From assembly GCA_963707015.1 (NCBI GenBank), contig CAVPOO010000002.1, forward strand, positions 124,001 to 188,000: a DNA stretch of 64,000 bases, written 5' to 3'. The stretch is from CAVPOO01 sp963707015 (GTDB lineage Bacteria; Pseudomonadota; Gammaproteobacteria; Thiohalobacterales; Thiohalobacteraceae). Below the pieces are notes generated by a model. That model was not told the DNA's origin and did no database searches. It saw only the letters and a program-made list of their open reading frames with translations. A program made the position numbers and the translations under genes. Shown piece after piece: positions 45,108 to 54,301 of this stretch (position 1 is the first letter of the stretch; each line of letters begins with the position of its first letter).

Positions 45108-45928
45108 ATCACCCCCTTGTGCGGGGCAAGACTGCTGAACGGTACGCCGAAGAAAGTCAGAAACGCCAGAACGAACACCGCAAGAATCATTGACCACCCC
45201 GCCCACAGCGGCAAACTGTAGGTTAAACGAATATGCAGGCTGATGCCCAGCACCAACCAGGTCACGAAAGCCCAGGTCTCCAGCGGGTCCCAGGCCCAGT
45301 AACGACCCCAGGCATCCTGTGCCCAGACGGCCCCGGCGATCAGCATGAGGCTGTGAAAAACAAAGGCGATCGCCATGAAGCGCCATGCCACCACATCCAG
45401 CACGGGAGGAGCAGGCAGGTGCTCAAACAGGATGCGTGCGCGACCTGCCTGGCGCAGGAGCAGGATTCCGGCCAGGCCCACGCCTACCAGGCAGGTGCCC
45501 AGGAACAGCTTGCCAACGCCCACGTGGATCCACAACCAGATGCTGTTGTAGGTGGCCGGCAACCGGCCGGGTTCCGGCGAGACGGTAAGCGTCCAGAGAC
45601 TGAGCAGGAAAAGGACGGGCAACACCAGCAGCGCGCCAGGGCGCACCAGGGGCACACGCCAGAACGCCAGGGCGTAGATCAGTCCAAGGCTGAAAAGATT
45701 GCTGATGAGCACTTCGAACAGGGTGAGGAAGGGACCCTCGCCCGTGCGCGACCAGCGGACGGCAATCGCCATTGCCAGCAGCGCCACAGCGGCCAGAAGG
45801 GAATACGGTACCAGCCGACTGTCCGCCCGGCGGGACCATACCCCGCCCCAGGCCGCCAGCGCCCCCGCGCCGAAGCAGGCGAGCCCGCCCCACAGCCAGG
45901 ACAGCTCAGGAGTCAGCGGATAGGCCAA
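45104..45928 (-). CDS. ccsA: System II cytochrome c biogenesis protein CcsA
   Basis: CcsA and ResB (Ccs1) together export heme and attach it to CxxCH motifs in System II cytochrome c maturation. The likely start is TTG 45928, preceded by GGGAGG at a good distance and overlapping the resB end by 23 bp; no ATG or GTG lies closer. The 274-residue product has about eight membrane segments and the WWD heme-handling motif WGRYWAWDPLETWAFVTW. Conserved His residues lie in IHVGVGK and FVFHSLMLIAGA. It ends overlapping a TPR gene. Placement in this operon suggests dedication to the multiheme proteins. Confidence 0.9.
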   Translation of the reverse strand: MAYPLTPELSWLWGGLACFGAGALAAWGGVWSRRADSRLVPYSLLAAVALLAMAIAVRWSRTGEGPFLTLFEVLISNLFSLGLIYALAFWRVPLVRPGALLVLPVLFLLSLWTLTVSPEPGRLPATYNSIWLWIHVGVGKLFLGTCLVGVGLAGILLLRQAGRARILFEHLPAPPVLDVVAWRFMAIAFVFHSLMLIAGAVWAQDAWGRYWAWDPLETWAFVTWLVLGISLHIRLTYSLPLWAGWSMILAVFVLAFLTFFGVPFSSLAPHKGVM

Positions 45929-46925
45929 ACCCGGCCTCCCGCTGACGAGATGATGTGCCGGCTGTGAGCAGTTCAGCACGAAATTTGTCGCGAAAATGCC
46001 AGGCCAGGCCCGATACACCCACCAGTGCAGCCGCAAACAGCCAGGGGAGTACCGGGTCGTAAAATATCTCGTAACCCATCCACAGGCGCACACCATCGAA
46101 ACGCACACCGCCTGTTGCGAGCCGGATCACATCACCCTGCCGCAGGGTTTGCGAGCCCTCATCACCTGCCCGCAGGCTCAACGTCGCGACCGTGTCCCCG
46201 CCAGTCAGGATCCAGCCCCGATCCTTGACCGGGCGTTGTGGCAGGTTGAGCTCAACCTCAATCAGCTCACCGGTGGGAGCCCGCCACTGATTGATCTGCT
46301 TCCATTCGTTCAGGGGGTAGGACGGCAGATGCAGCGCGCCGCCCTGTACGTCGCCGTCGTCGCCGAACCAGGTGAGCATCACCGCATAGCCCTTGTTGGA
46401 GGTGGTGTAAAACCGGTAGCCTGCGGCCTTGAGGGCAACATTGTCCCCCACCCTCACCGTCTCGCCTGCACCCGTGGCACTGCCCAGGCTGATGTCGCTG
46501 TGCGTGCGGCCGCGGATCAGTCCCGGTGCATAGGCGATGCGGATGGGGCCCTGCTCGAAGGACAGGGCCTGCAACCGGGACCCTGGGTGCCAGGGTCCCT
46601 GCCGGATCAGCGAGACATTGGCCGGATCGAAACGCTGTCCTTCGGCAATCTCCAGCCGCCCCTTGAGTCCGGTTAGACGGCCAAACACCGCGAGCAGCAG
46701 TATCGCCAGCAGGCACAGGTGGAATACCAGCAACCCGCCCTGGCGGTAGAGGCGCGGGTTGACACACAGCGCCGCCAGGAGATTCAGAGCCAGCAGCAGC
46801 AAGGGCAGCGTAATCCAGGCACTGGATGCCTCCTGATCCCTGTAACTTGCCAGCACGCCGGTGAGGAGCGCCAGCATCCCGACCAGCGTCAGCTTCAATG
46901 ACGACAGCGAGCGCAGTACCCTCAT
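45906..46925 (-). CDS. resB: System II cytochrome c biogenesis protein ResB (Ccs1)
   Basis: ResB binds apocytochrome in the periplasm and partners CcsA. The 339-residue product has two N-terminal membrane segments and a third soon after (LKLTLVGMLALLTGVLA, LPLLLLALNLLAALCV, LLVFHLCLLAILLLAVFG), a large periplasmic domain of about 180 residues, and a final membrane segment (VLPWLFAAALVGVSGLAWHF). This is the ResB layout, though the protein is shorter than many. Its start overlaps the undecaheme cytochrome stop by 4 bp, so its synthesis is coupled to that cytochrome. Confidence 0.87.
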   Translation of the reverse strand: MRVLRSLSSLKLTLVGMLALLTGVLASYRDQEASSAWITLPLLLLALNLLAALCVNPRLYRQGGLLVFHLCLLAILLLAVFGRLTGLKGRLEIAEGQRFDPANVSLIRQGPWHPGSRLQALSFEQGPIRIAYAPGLIRGRTHSDISLGSATGAGETVRVGDNVALKAAGYRFYTTSNKGYAVMLTWFGDDGDVQGGALHLPSYPLNEWKQINQWRAPTGELIEVELNLPQRPVKDRGWILTGGDTVATLSLRAGDEGSQTLRQGDVIRLATGGVRFDGVRLWMGYEIFYDPVLPWLFAAALVGVSGLAWHFRDKFRAELLTAGTSSRQREAGFGLSADS

Positions 46926-49339
46926 GGCGGATTACTGCACACGTCCCTCATCCAGTCCCTGCCTGTCTGGACGTCGTTGCCGGGGATGTTCGCCCCGGCG
47001 GATCCACAGTTGCTCTCTTCCCAGTTCCCGCTGGTTGCAAAGGTGAGGATCTTGACCTTGGCATTGCTGTAATAGGGCTCCTGATTGTAGACGTCGGCGT
47101 CGCCGCCGATGGCGATCTCCGTTCCCGGTGCCAAGCCGGCCTCCGTCCCGACATCGTTCAGATTTACCAGCAGGGCCTTGTTCTTCCAGCCATGCGGCAC
47201 TGCGACATGGCACCACATGCACTGCAGATTCCTGCCTAACCGATCGGCATGAAAGGCGTGCAGATTGGTGTCCCGGCCGCCACCGAAGCCGCTTTCGAAG
47301 CCAGTCCTGTCTCCCCGGTTGACATCGGTCGCATAGTTGGTGTGATTGTGGCAGCCGAAGCACAGCCCGTTACTGGTGCTGCCGGTCGTGCTGTTCCAGC
47401 CGCCCTTGAGAACGAAGTCATTCGACGAGCCATGCGGCCCCCAGGGGTTGTTGCCAGCGGGAACCACCGTGCCGGTAGCGGTATTGGTGCCATGACAGTC
47501 GGAACAATACATGGTCTGGTTTCCGATACTGGCGCCATCCCAGGGGCTGAGGAACAGATTGGTGGACGCACTCATGTTTCTGACCCCGGCGCTACGCCCC
47601 GTGTCGTCAATGACGGGATGCCAGGAACGATGATTATTGGTGGTAAACGCGCTTCCCGCACCTGAGTCGGTGGTTGACACCTCGCCCTTGTGAAAAAGAG
47701 GTGCCTGAAACTCCGTGGCCTGATTCGTATACTGGGTCAGGCCATTGGTGCCGGGCGGGGTGCCTCCGCCGGAACTGCCCAGCGACGGGCGGGTACCCGT
47801 GGGAAAGGCATTGGTGTCGGTATAGCCGTAATCGGAATGGCACTTGAGACAGATCTGATACTCGCGGGTCACCCAGGCGCTGTTGACAACGGGGCTCGCG
47901 CCTATGCCCCCATCACCCTGTTTTACCAGATAGCTGCTCGGGAGGGTCGGAAAGGCCGCGCCCCCGTAGATCGGCTCCACACCCCAGGCGCCGCGCAGCG
48001 CGCCCGAGGCGATGTTGCTGTGGCCGGCGGCATGATCATGGGTCGCCTGCAGAGACGATCCGGTGGCATTGAACAGGCTGTTCTTCGTTACCCGATGCGG
48101 GTGGTGGCAGTCGGTGCATTCGGCATGACGGTTACCGAGCAGGGCCTGGCTCTCACTCAGATTGGCATCGGTAACGTCATGGACTTCGGTCCCGGCCGCT
48201 TGATCGAACGAGGTGATCGGCATGTGACGTGCCAGGTTGAAATCCGTCTCGATATCTTTGACCTCGCCACCCGCATTAACGATATCCGGTGTGGCGGAAT
48301 GGCACTGATAGCAGGTCTCCTCGAGCGCCGGACTGCCGCCCACCTTGGGTGAGCTGAGGTTGTCGGTACCTTCCCGCAGCAGACGGCGTGAACCGTGCAC
48401 CGTGTGCGTGTCATGGCAGTTCAGACAGGCCGCCTGCCACACCGGCAAGCCCACGGGAAATTCCCGCAGATTGCTTCCCGACGAGGTATAGGTCTCATCC
48501 GCGACCCCGGGGAGCGCGTGCGCCGACGTGGTCCAGCCCTCTTTTTCGTGGCAGGCGAGACAGACGATGTCCGTGCTCGAATCGAAACTGCCCCCAAGCG
48601 GATTGCCCTGCTGGAAACGATTCAGCCGCAGGAACTTGATGACCTGGGCAGGGTCGAGGTCTCGGATATGCGGGTCATGGCAGCTGGCACACTGAATCTG
48701 AGCCTGTCCGCCAGACCCGGTTGCCTCCAATGGCACCAGCGGCCGGACACCGGGGCTGCGCACTCCCATGTAGGCTACCGAAGCCGGGTCGACGAGCTCC
48801 GTGTCGGCGTTGGCGAGCGTGGTGTCGTAATTGAGGGATATCGGATGGTCGTTGGTCAGATCGATCCCGAGGTCGCGCGTCAATCCGGTCTGGTCACCCG
48901 CACCGGGGGGCATGCTGCCATCGGCTGCAGTACCGGTCATCGGGATGCTGACATCCAGCTGGCCATCGAGCACGTTTACGGTGCCGATGGCCAGCGTGCC
49001 ATCGTGACAGGAAAGACAAAGTTTGGAGCTTCCGCCGGGCTGATCCAGCTGGCCCATGATGTTCGCCGCATCGAGTGAGCTCGAGGTGTAAACCGTATAG
49101 GTCTCGCCCGAAAGCTGACGGTTCCACAACGGGGATCCGGGAAAACTGCTTGCACCGTGCGGGGTGTGGCAGAACACACAGATCTCGTCCTGCGAGACGG
49201 CACGCACCGAGCCTGGCCCATCAGCCGAGAGATTGTGCCTGGTATTGGCAACGTCGGAAACCGTGGCGGCCCAGGGGCTGGCGGAGAGACCGGTCAGACA
49301 CAGGATCAAAGGCAGCAGGGTGTATCGAACAAAACGCAA
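46922..49339 (-). CDS. Undecaheme (11-heme) c-type cytochrome
   Basis: The 805-residue exported protein has a signal peptide ending near SPWAA and eleven CxxCH motifs: CVFCH, CLSCH, CASCH, CLACH, CLNCH, CYQCH, CTDCH, CLKCH, CSDCH, CFGCH and CMWCH. Many are followed by doublet-type contexts (CHDPH, CHTPHG, CHHPH) of the paired-CXXCH families. Many extra His residues can provide bis-His ligation. The first 240 residues resemble the tetraheme protein at 58667. The size and heme count suit a surface-exposed or outer-membrane electron conduit component. It stands between an NHL lipoprotein gene (3 bp) and resB (4-bp overlap). The exact electron partner is not known. Confidence 0.93.
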   Translation of the reverse strand: MRFVRYTLLPLILCLTGLSASPWAATVSDVANTRHNLSADGPGSVRAVSQDEICVFCHTPHGASSFPGSPLWNRQLSGETYTVYTSSSLDAANIMGQLDQPGGSSKLCLSCHDGTLAIGTVNVLDGQLDVSIPMTGTAADGSMPPGAGDQTGLTRDLGIDLTNDHPISLNYDTTLANADTELVDPASVAYMGVRSPGVRPLVPLEATGSGGQAQIQCASCHDPHIRDLDPAQVIKFLRLNRFQQGNPLGGSFDSSTDIVCLACHEKEGWTTSAHALPGVADETYTSSGSNLREFPVGLPVWQAACLNCHDTHTVHGSRRLLREGTDNLSSPKVGGSPALEETCYQCHSATPDIVNAGGEVKDIETDFNLARHMPITSFDQAAGTEVHDVTDANLSESQALLGNRHAECTDCHHPHRVTKNSLFNATGSSLQATHDHAAGHSNIASGALRGAWGVEPIYGGAAFPTLPSSYLVKQGDGGIGASPVVNSAWVTREYQICLKCHSDYGYTDTNAFPTGTRPSLGSSGGGTPPGTNGLTQYTNQATEFQAPLFHKGEVSTTDSGAGSAFTTNNHRSWHPVIDDTGRSAGVRNMSASTNLFLSPWDGASIGNQTMYCSDCHGTNTATGTVVPAGNNPWGPHGSSNDFVLKGGWNSTTGSTSNGLCFGCHNHTNYATDVNRGDRTGFESGFGGGRDTNLHAFHADRLGRNLQCMWCHVAVPHGWKNKALLVNLNDVGTEAGLAPGTEIAIGGDADVYNQEPYYSNAKVKILTFATSGNWEESNCGSAGANIPGNDVQTGRDWMRDVCSNPP

Positions 49340-49342
49340 CGC

Positions 49343-50413
49343 CTATCCCCCGAGATACTGAAAGATGACCACACGACCATTGTACATATCGGCGATGAAG
49401 ATGCGGCCCTGCCCGTCCGACCAGGCGCCGGCAGGAAGATAGAACTGGCCGATCGCCGAGCCCGTGCCACCAATCGGAAGCAGAAACTCGCCCGCCTCAC
49501 TGAACACCAGCAGATGGTCGTAATAGGACTCCACGACGTAGACATTGCCCTCGGCGTCCACCGCGACCCCCTTGGGTCGGGTCAGGTTCCCCAGATAGAG
49601 CCCCCGCTGGCCGATTGCCTGCAACGGTTGTCCCTCGGCGCTCAGGACCTGGACCCGGGCGTTCAGCGTGTCGGAGACATACACACGGTCACCTGCCAGC
49701 GCGATGTGGGTCGGTGCGTTGAACTCGCCAACGGCAGAGCCCCGCTGACCGATGCGCCGCAACAGACCCCCCGCCTCGTCGAACACCTTGATGTCATGCG
49801 CCTGAGTGTCGGCCACATACAAATGATGCGTCCGCGGGTCCCGGGCGAGTCCTGTCGGACGGCGCAGGACGTCCGCGCCGAAGCTCCCCTGCGGCTCCCC
49901 TGCGGCGTTCAAACGTACGATCCGCCCGAGACCGGCATCGGCAACCAGTATCTCGCCTGCCCGCCCGGGCGCGATGCCCACGGGCGTCATCAAGGCAACC
50001 CCTGCGTCCGCGTCCCGCCAGATCGAAAGCCGGCCCTGTAGCGCATCGAAAACGAAGACTGCCTGTTGACCGACGTCGGTCACGTAGATCCGGCCGGTTG
50101 CGCTGTCTACCATACCGGTCTGCGGTCGAATCAGCACCTTGGGTCGGCGCCCCAGGCCCTCGCCAAGCCCTACAATCCAGCGAAACACCTTTTCAGCCGT
50201 ACCTGGCTCGCTCTGCTCGGAAGGACCGAAGTTCTGTTCACCGATGAGCTCGCCCGCATAACGGTAGCGGGCACGCTCCGGTGGCGATGGCCAAGTCTGC
50301 TCAGCGTAGGATTCCGTCCCCGCGGGGAAATACCGCATTTCCGTGGGAATCTCGGCACAAGCCGACAGCAGGACCAGCAGGCCGGGGATCAGGGTGATTC
50401 GCGAGGCTCTCAT
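49343..50413 (-). CDS. NHL-repeat lipoprotein (first of a tandem pair by position)
   Basis: The 356-residue protein has a lipoprotein signal peptide with the lipobox LSAC (Cys19) and a beta-propeller of NHL repeats from about residue 95 onward, seen as recurring GIA-R-GEILVADAGLGRIVRL, GLARDPRTHHLYVADTQAHD, HIALAGDRVYVSDTLNARVQ and GVAVDAEGNVYVVESYYDHL units. NHL propellers are protein-interaction scaffolds. The stop lies 3 bp from the undecaheme start and its own start overlaps the preceding NHL gene by 4 bp. Placement on the outer membrane next to the cytochromes is an inference from the lipobox. Confidence 0.9.
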   Translation of the reverse strand: MRASRITLIPGLLVLLSACAEIPTEMRYFPAGTESYAEQTWPSPPERARYRYAGELIGEQNFGPSEQSEPGTAEKVFRWIVGLGEGLGRRPKVLIRPQTGMVDSATGRIYVTDVGQQAVFVFDALQGRLSIWRDADAGVALMTPVGIAPGRAGEILVADAGLGRIVRLNAAGEPQGSFGADVLRRPTGLARDPRTHHLYVADTQAHDIKVFDEAGGLLRRIGQRGSAVGEFNAPTHIALAGDRVYVSDTLNARVQVLSAEGQPLQAIGQRGLYLGNLTRPKGVAVDAEGNVYVVESYYDHLLVFSEAGEFLLPIGGTGSAIGQFYLPAGAWSDGQGRIFIADMYNGRVVIFQYLGG

Positions 50414-51426
50414 TCGCAGGGAGGCTCGATTCGCAGGATCTCAACGCTGGCGCGGGCAGGATCCGCCACATAGAGCAATCCGTCACTTGCCCACAGATCG
50501 GAGATCTCGTTGAACCTCAACCCGGCGGGATCCCCCGAGGCTCCGACGACCGCCTCCAGCGTCCCACCCCGAAACACCTTGATCGTATTGTCGCCGTTGT
50601 CCGCGACGAAGACCCGGTTAAACGCATCGAGGGCAATGGCACCGGGCAGAACCAGGTCCTCGGATCCGAAGGTGTAGCGGAAAGAGCCGTCTCCCGCCAG
50701 CGCAAAAACCTGACGACCGGCCTGATCGACAACATAGAGCTGATCCGTGGCCAGTGCCATGCCGACGATGCTCTGGAAATGTGCGCCCTCGCCGAGATCT
50801 GCCCCGATCGCCTGCGCAACGAGGCCGCCGCGGTTGAACACCAGAATGCGTGCGCTCAGCCGGTCGCCGATGAGGATCTCGCCACGGCCGTCATCCACAA
50901 CGGCCGCCACGGGTCGCGGCAGCTCGGTGCTGTTGCGGAACGTCTGCAGGGGTCTGCCGTCGATGTCGTACTGGACTACCTCTGCCGCCGCCGGATCCAC
51001 CACATACAGTGACAGGGCGCGATCCACGTACAGCCGGGTCTGGGTATTCATATCGGGGACGGCTACGAACACGCGGATGGTCTCCGTGCCCCGGTCATAC
51101 TTGAAAACGCTCCGATGGCCGACGTCCGCGATATAAATGTCCGAGGCCTGTGCCGCCACGGCGACGGGGGAAATCAACCGGACTCGGTTGAGTCCATCAC
51201 TCGCGCCGGCCGCCGGCAGTGATCGGACCCGCAGGTTGCCGCTGATGGTTGTCCACCTCGCCAGCGGCCGCTGCTCGCTCCCCGGCGCGCAGGTGGCAGC
51301 GATCTGCGTCGGCGTCTTCTCCGTCGTACCCAGACCCAGCAGCCCGGTGGTGACAGCACAACCCTGCAGCGCCAGCACGGCGACAGTGGCAGATAATCCT
51401 GGGAGAAAACCGGCGTGGATCGGCAC
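50410..51426 (-). CDS. NHL/beta-propeller lipoprotein (second of the pair)
   Basis: The 338-residue protein has a lipobox LQGC (Cys23) and a propeller with weaker NHL repeats: VAVAAQASDIYIADVGHRSV, DRALSLYVVDPAAAEVVQYD, AVVDDGRGEILIGDRLSARI, GMALATDQLYVVDQAGRQVF, IALDAFNRVFVADNGDNTIK. It lies 9 bp after triheme A' and overlaps the next NHL gene by 4 bp. It is a diverged paralogue of the proteins at 49343 and 60462. No catalytic motif was seen, so a scaffold role is most likely. Confidence 0.88.
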   Translation of the reverse strand: MPIHAGFLPGLSATVAVLALQGCAVTTGLLGLGTTEKTPTQIAATCAPGSEQRPLARWTTISGNLRVRSLPAAGASDGLNRVRLISPVAVAAQASDIYIADVGHRSVFKYDRGTETIRVFVAVPDMNTQTRLYVDRALSLYVVDPAAAEVVQYDIDGRPLQTFRNSTELPRPVAAVVDDGRGEILIGDRLSARILVFNRGGLVAQAIGADLGEGAHFQSIVGMALATDQLYVVDQAGRQVFALAGDGSFRYTFGSEDLVLPGAIALDAFNRVFVADNGDNTIKVFRGGTLEAVVGASGDPAGLRFNEISDLWASDGLLYVADPARASVEILRIEPPCE

Positions 51427-51435
51427 CTGCCATCC

Positions 51436-51843
51436 TCACCAGTTGCCAGGTCCCAGGGTCTGATGCCCGCCCTGAATCCCGGTAGGCATACCGGGCCGTG
51501 CGGAATGACACAAATCACAGTTTTCCGCCGACCAGGCGATCTCACCGTTGTGACAGGCGCCACAGAACTTGCCCTGACTGATCTCGTCCATGGTTACCTC
51601 ATTGGCTCCAACGCGCATCTCGAAACCCAGCTCCAGATGACAGACACGACACTGGTAGCGAATGCGATGGAACCAGTGAGGAAAGACAACCGGTCTTACC
51701 CCCTCGCCGTCCGAACGCCTGTTGAGCACGACATCTCCATACTCCGCATAACCGGGCGCGACGCTAAGCAGCCCCGACAGGATCAGGCCAAGGGCCCGGC
51801 CTGGCGCCAGAACCCGCTTGACAGATCGCGTAAACCGCAGCAT
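51436..51843 (-). CDS. Triheme c7-like periplasmic cytochrome A'
   Basis: The 135-residue product from ATG 51843 has a signal peptide (ALGLILSGLLSVAPGYA) and three hemes: CRVCH, CGACH and CDLCH. The FPHWFHRIR segment before the first heme provides His residues expected to ligate heme irons. It is a clear paralogue of A at 54968 (shared EYGDVV, FPHWFHRIR and ENCDLCHSA blocks). Proteins of this c7-like type shuttle electrons across the periplasm. The frame is open upstream, but that part overlaps gene B' and lacks a signal peptide. Confidence 0.9.
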   Translation of the reverse strand: MLRFTRSVKRVLAPGRALGLILSGLLSVAPGYAEYGDVVLNRRSDGEGVRPVVFPHWFHRIRYQCRVCHLELGFEMRVGANEVTMDEISQGKFCGACHNGEIAWSAENCDLCHSARPGMPTGIQGGHQTLGPGNW

Positions 51844-51848
51844 CTGCC

Positions 51849-52412
51849 TCAACGCCCGGGTGCCGCCTGTCCTTCCTGAGCTGGCCAGGGCACCGAATGG
51901 CACCGGTTGCACTCGGTCAGTGGAAAGGCAACCGCCCCGTGACAGATGCCGCAATACTCGCCCTCGAGAATCTTGCCCATGGTGACCGGTGTGGCACCGG
52001 GCTTGGACTTGAACGGCTCCTCGTGGCAGTTCTGGCAATCAAGCCATTGGGTATGCGGTTTGTGGGGAAAGCGGACCCGGGGAATACTGCCGGTATCGTT
52101 CATCAGAATGCTGGAATCGAGGGTCCGCACCGGCGCGCGGCTTTGCAGCGTACTGCGTGGTCGGATATACCCGTCCTCCAGGGCGCGAACCCAGTCCACC
52201 TTGTTTCCGGCGCTGTCTGACGGCAGCCGGCTGAACGCCTCTGCGGGGTCCTGCAGCACCTCCAGACCCGCCGCGTCCGGGTCATGCACACCGTCAGCGT
52301 TCAAGGGCTGCCAGTTATCGGCATGGACAGCCGAAACAAGCAGCCAGAAGCAAGCAGCGGCAGCCACCCGCCGTCCCGCACCCTGGTCTCTTTGTCTGTA
52401 TAGATCGCTCAT
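51849..52412 (-). CDS. Triheme c7-like periplasmic cytochrome B'
   Basis: The 187-residue exported protein (signal peptide ending SAVHA) has a 90-residue N-terminal extension with the B-family block DGVHDPDAAGLEVLQDP...DWVRALEDGYIRPR, then three hemes CQNCH, CGICH and CNRCH, with FPHKPHTQWL supplying His ligands. It is a paralogue of B at 54302 and of the lipoprotein at 63031. It starts 12 bp after C' and ends 5 bp before A'. A periplasmic electron-transfer role follows from the fold; the extension may bind a partner. Confidence 0.9.
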   Translation of the reverse strand: MSDLYRQRDQGAGRRVAAAACFWLLVSAVHADNWQPLNADGVHDPDAAGLEVLQDPAEAFSRLPSDSAGNKVDWVRALEDGYIRPRSTLQSRAPVRTLDSSILMNDTGSIPRVRFPHKPHTQWLDCQNCHEEPFKSKPGATPVTMGKILEGEYCGICHGAVAFPLTECNRCHSVPWPAQEGQAAPGR

Positions 52413-52424
52413 GATGCCCTTTTC

Positions 52425-53303
52425 TCAGCCTGGGATGTAGATTCCCGCGCTGCGTATCGCGCGGACAATCTCCTTGGTGGACTGTTCAAGCGTGTGAACC
52501 GCCTCCTCGTATGCGCCCTTTTCCGCCTGTTGCTCCGCTTGCTCGCGCAGACGCTTCGCCTTGGCCATGAACTGTTGCACCATCTTGTCCACACCAGCGC
52601 TTCCCTGCTGGCCTTCCTTCACCAGAACACCGACCAGCATGTGATGGGTATCGTTGCGGTCCAGTTCATAGCGATATTCCTCCTCCTTGGTTGCGAAATG
52701 TAAGGAACGGACCAGGGTATCGCCACCCCGCAGGTGTTCGATGGCCACCTTGGCGGCCACATAAGCTTCGTCGAGAACCCTGCGACCCGCTTCGGGTTTG
52801 CCCTGTTCGCGTAAGGCCTTCGCCTGAGCAAGCTTTCGCTCGACAATGGGGTAAAGGTCACTTTCACTGGCCGGCGTGAGGCCTTTTTCCTCACGGATCC
52901 GGGCATAGGCCGCGCTCAGGGCCTCGATACTTTCCAGGCGCTCATCGAAGTCGCGGTATTTCTTGTCGACCATACTCTGGTCCGGCGCCACCATGCGCAC
53001 GGCCTCGAGCATGACGGTTGTCGCGCGCTGGAGGAGTTTATCCGCCTGTTCGGGATCTCCCGCATCGAAGGCCGCGCGCGCCTTTCCCAGCAACACCTTT
53101 GCCTCTTCCCGTTTCGCCTGCGCCTGGGGATTGCCACCTTCCTCGATCCTGGTCGCCGCCGACGACTCCTCCAGCAGTTTCTCGACCTTCTGGAATCGTT
53201 CCGGCGTGACGCTTGCGCCTGCCGCCATCGCCGCCGTCAGCGGGAACGCCGACATCCAGAGTGCCACCCCGCACCATACTATCGCTGTCACGAACTTTTG
53301 CAT
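52425..53303 (-). CDS. Exported helical-repeat protein C' (unrecognised family)
   Basis: I know no named family. The 292-residue product from ATG 53303 (AAAGG 8 bases before) has a signal peptide ending near AAMAAG. The mature protein is almost wholly helical with three related hairpin units: ARAAFDAGDPEQADKLLQRA, ALREQGKPEAGRRVLDEAYV and QAEKGAYEEAVHTLEQSTKE, a TPR-like pattern. There are no CxxCH motifs and no Cys in the mature part. It is a paralogue of C at 53376, sharing RIE near the start and the EEEYRYELDRN/EQEYTYEKQRN block. It sits between two triheme pairs, so a cytochrome scaffold or spacer is plausible. Confidence 0.85.
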   Translation of the reverse strand: MQKFVTAIVWCGVALWMSAFPLTAAMAAGASVTPERFQKVEKLLEESSAATRIEEGGNPQAQAKREEAKVLLGKARAAFDAGDPEQADKLLQRATTVMLEAVRMVAPDQSMVDKKYRDFDERLESIEALSAAYARIREEKGLTPASESDLYPIVERKLAQAKALREQGKPEAGRRVLDEAYVAAKVAIEHLRGGDTLVRSLHFATKEEEYRYELDRNDTHHMLVGVLVKEGQQGSAGVDKMVQQFMAKAKRLREQAEQQAEKGAYEEAVHTLEQSTKEIVRAIRSAGIYIPG

Positions 53304-53375
53304 TTGCATTACCTTTGAGACCCCTGGCAAACAGCTGCACCTGTACCCTGCTGACCCTGTTCCCAACCGAGACGA

Positions 53376-54299
53376 TCAAAACACCAGACCCGACGCGCGC
53401 AGCGCACGCGCCAGGCTTTCCGTACCCTTCTCCAGTTTTGCGATGGCCGCCTTCGTGTCACCGCTCCTGGCCAGTGCGTCCGCCTCGCTGCGCAGCTGTT
53501 CATTCTGCAGCACCATGCTTTTCATATGCGCCAGCGCAGTCTCGGACATCGACTGCTTGGCCTGTAGAAGTTCGATCAGCAGTTTATAGGCCTGGTTACG
53601 CTGTTTCTCGTAAGTGTATTCCTGCTCCGGAGAGTCGAACTTCAACTCGTGCAGCAGCGTTTCCTCGCGCCGCGCCTCACTGAGCGCCACTTCTATAGCG
53701 GCGGCGACCCGTTTCAGACGTTCGTTTGCCGCTGCATAATCCCCCTCATCGGCGAGCGCCGCGGCCTCCGCAGTCTCCCGGGAGACCGCCTCCTGATCCA
53801 GCAACGCGGCGACAGGCTCACCCTGCTTCTCGGCAACCACACGCTGGAACGCCTGCAGGAAACTGGTCACACGCTCAGTCAAGCTCTGATAGCGCTTCCG
53901 CTGCTGTTGCGCCTGGTGCCTGGTATCAGCGACCCTGCGCGAGGCATCCGTCATGGCCATCAGACCATCGTCAATCTGAGCCTCCGCCGCCCCGAGGTCT
54001 CCCGCCTCATACCTGCGGGTCGCCTGGCTGAGGGCATCCCGCGCTACGGCCAGCAGACGCTGCGCCTCGATGTCGTCACTGTGCTCGATGCGCGCGGCCG
54101 CGGGCGATTCGCCCAGCAGCCGGTCGAGCAGTTTCAGTTTTCTCGCCAGCGCGTCGCGCTGCACCTGCATCTGCGGTTGCGCATCCTGCGCCGCAGCGGC
54201 AGCCTCGCCCGCCAACCCCGGAGGGCAAATCCCGGTCAGCACAACTGCCGCCAGCATGGCGTTGACAAACGTAGCCCGCGCTGCGCTGCGCACCCGCAC
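53376..54299 (-). CDS. Exported helical-repeat protein C (paralogue of C')
   Basis: The 307-residue product most likely starts at GTG 54299, 2 bp after the triheme B stop codon; this gives a basic signal peptide VRVRSAARATFVNAM followed by a hydrophobic stretch to about GLAGEA. Three helical hairpin repeats follow (ATRRYEAGDLGAAEAQIDDG, AALADEGDYAAANERLKRVA, ADALARSGDTKAAIAKLEKG), each with the G-D-x3-A turn. There are no heme motifs. It parallels C' along its length. An ATG at 54257 is an alternative start but would lose the charged N-terminus. Confidence 0.83.
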   Translation of the reverse strand: MRVRSAARATFVNAMLAAVVLTGICPPGLAGEAAAAAQDAQPQMQVQRDALARKLKLLDRLLGESPAAARIEHSDDIEAQRLLAVARDALSQATRRYEAGDLGAAEAQIDDGLMAMTDASRRVADTRHQAQQQRKRYQSLTERVTSFLQAFQRVVAEKQGEPVAALLDQEAVSRETAEAAALADEGDYAAANERLKRVAAAIEVALSEARREETLLHELKFDSPEQEYTYEKQRNQAYKLLIELLQAKQSMSETALAHMKSMVLQNEQLRSEADALARSGDTKAAIAKLEKGTESLARALRASGLVF

Positions 54300-54301
54300 G
54301 G

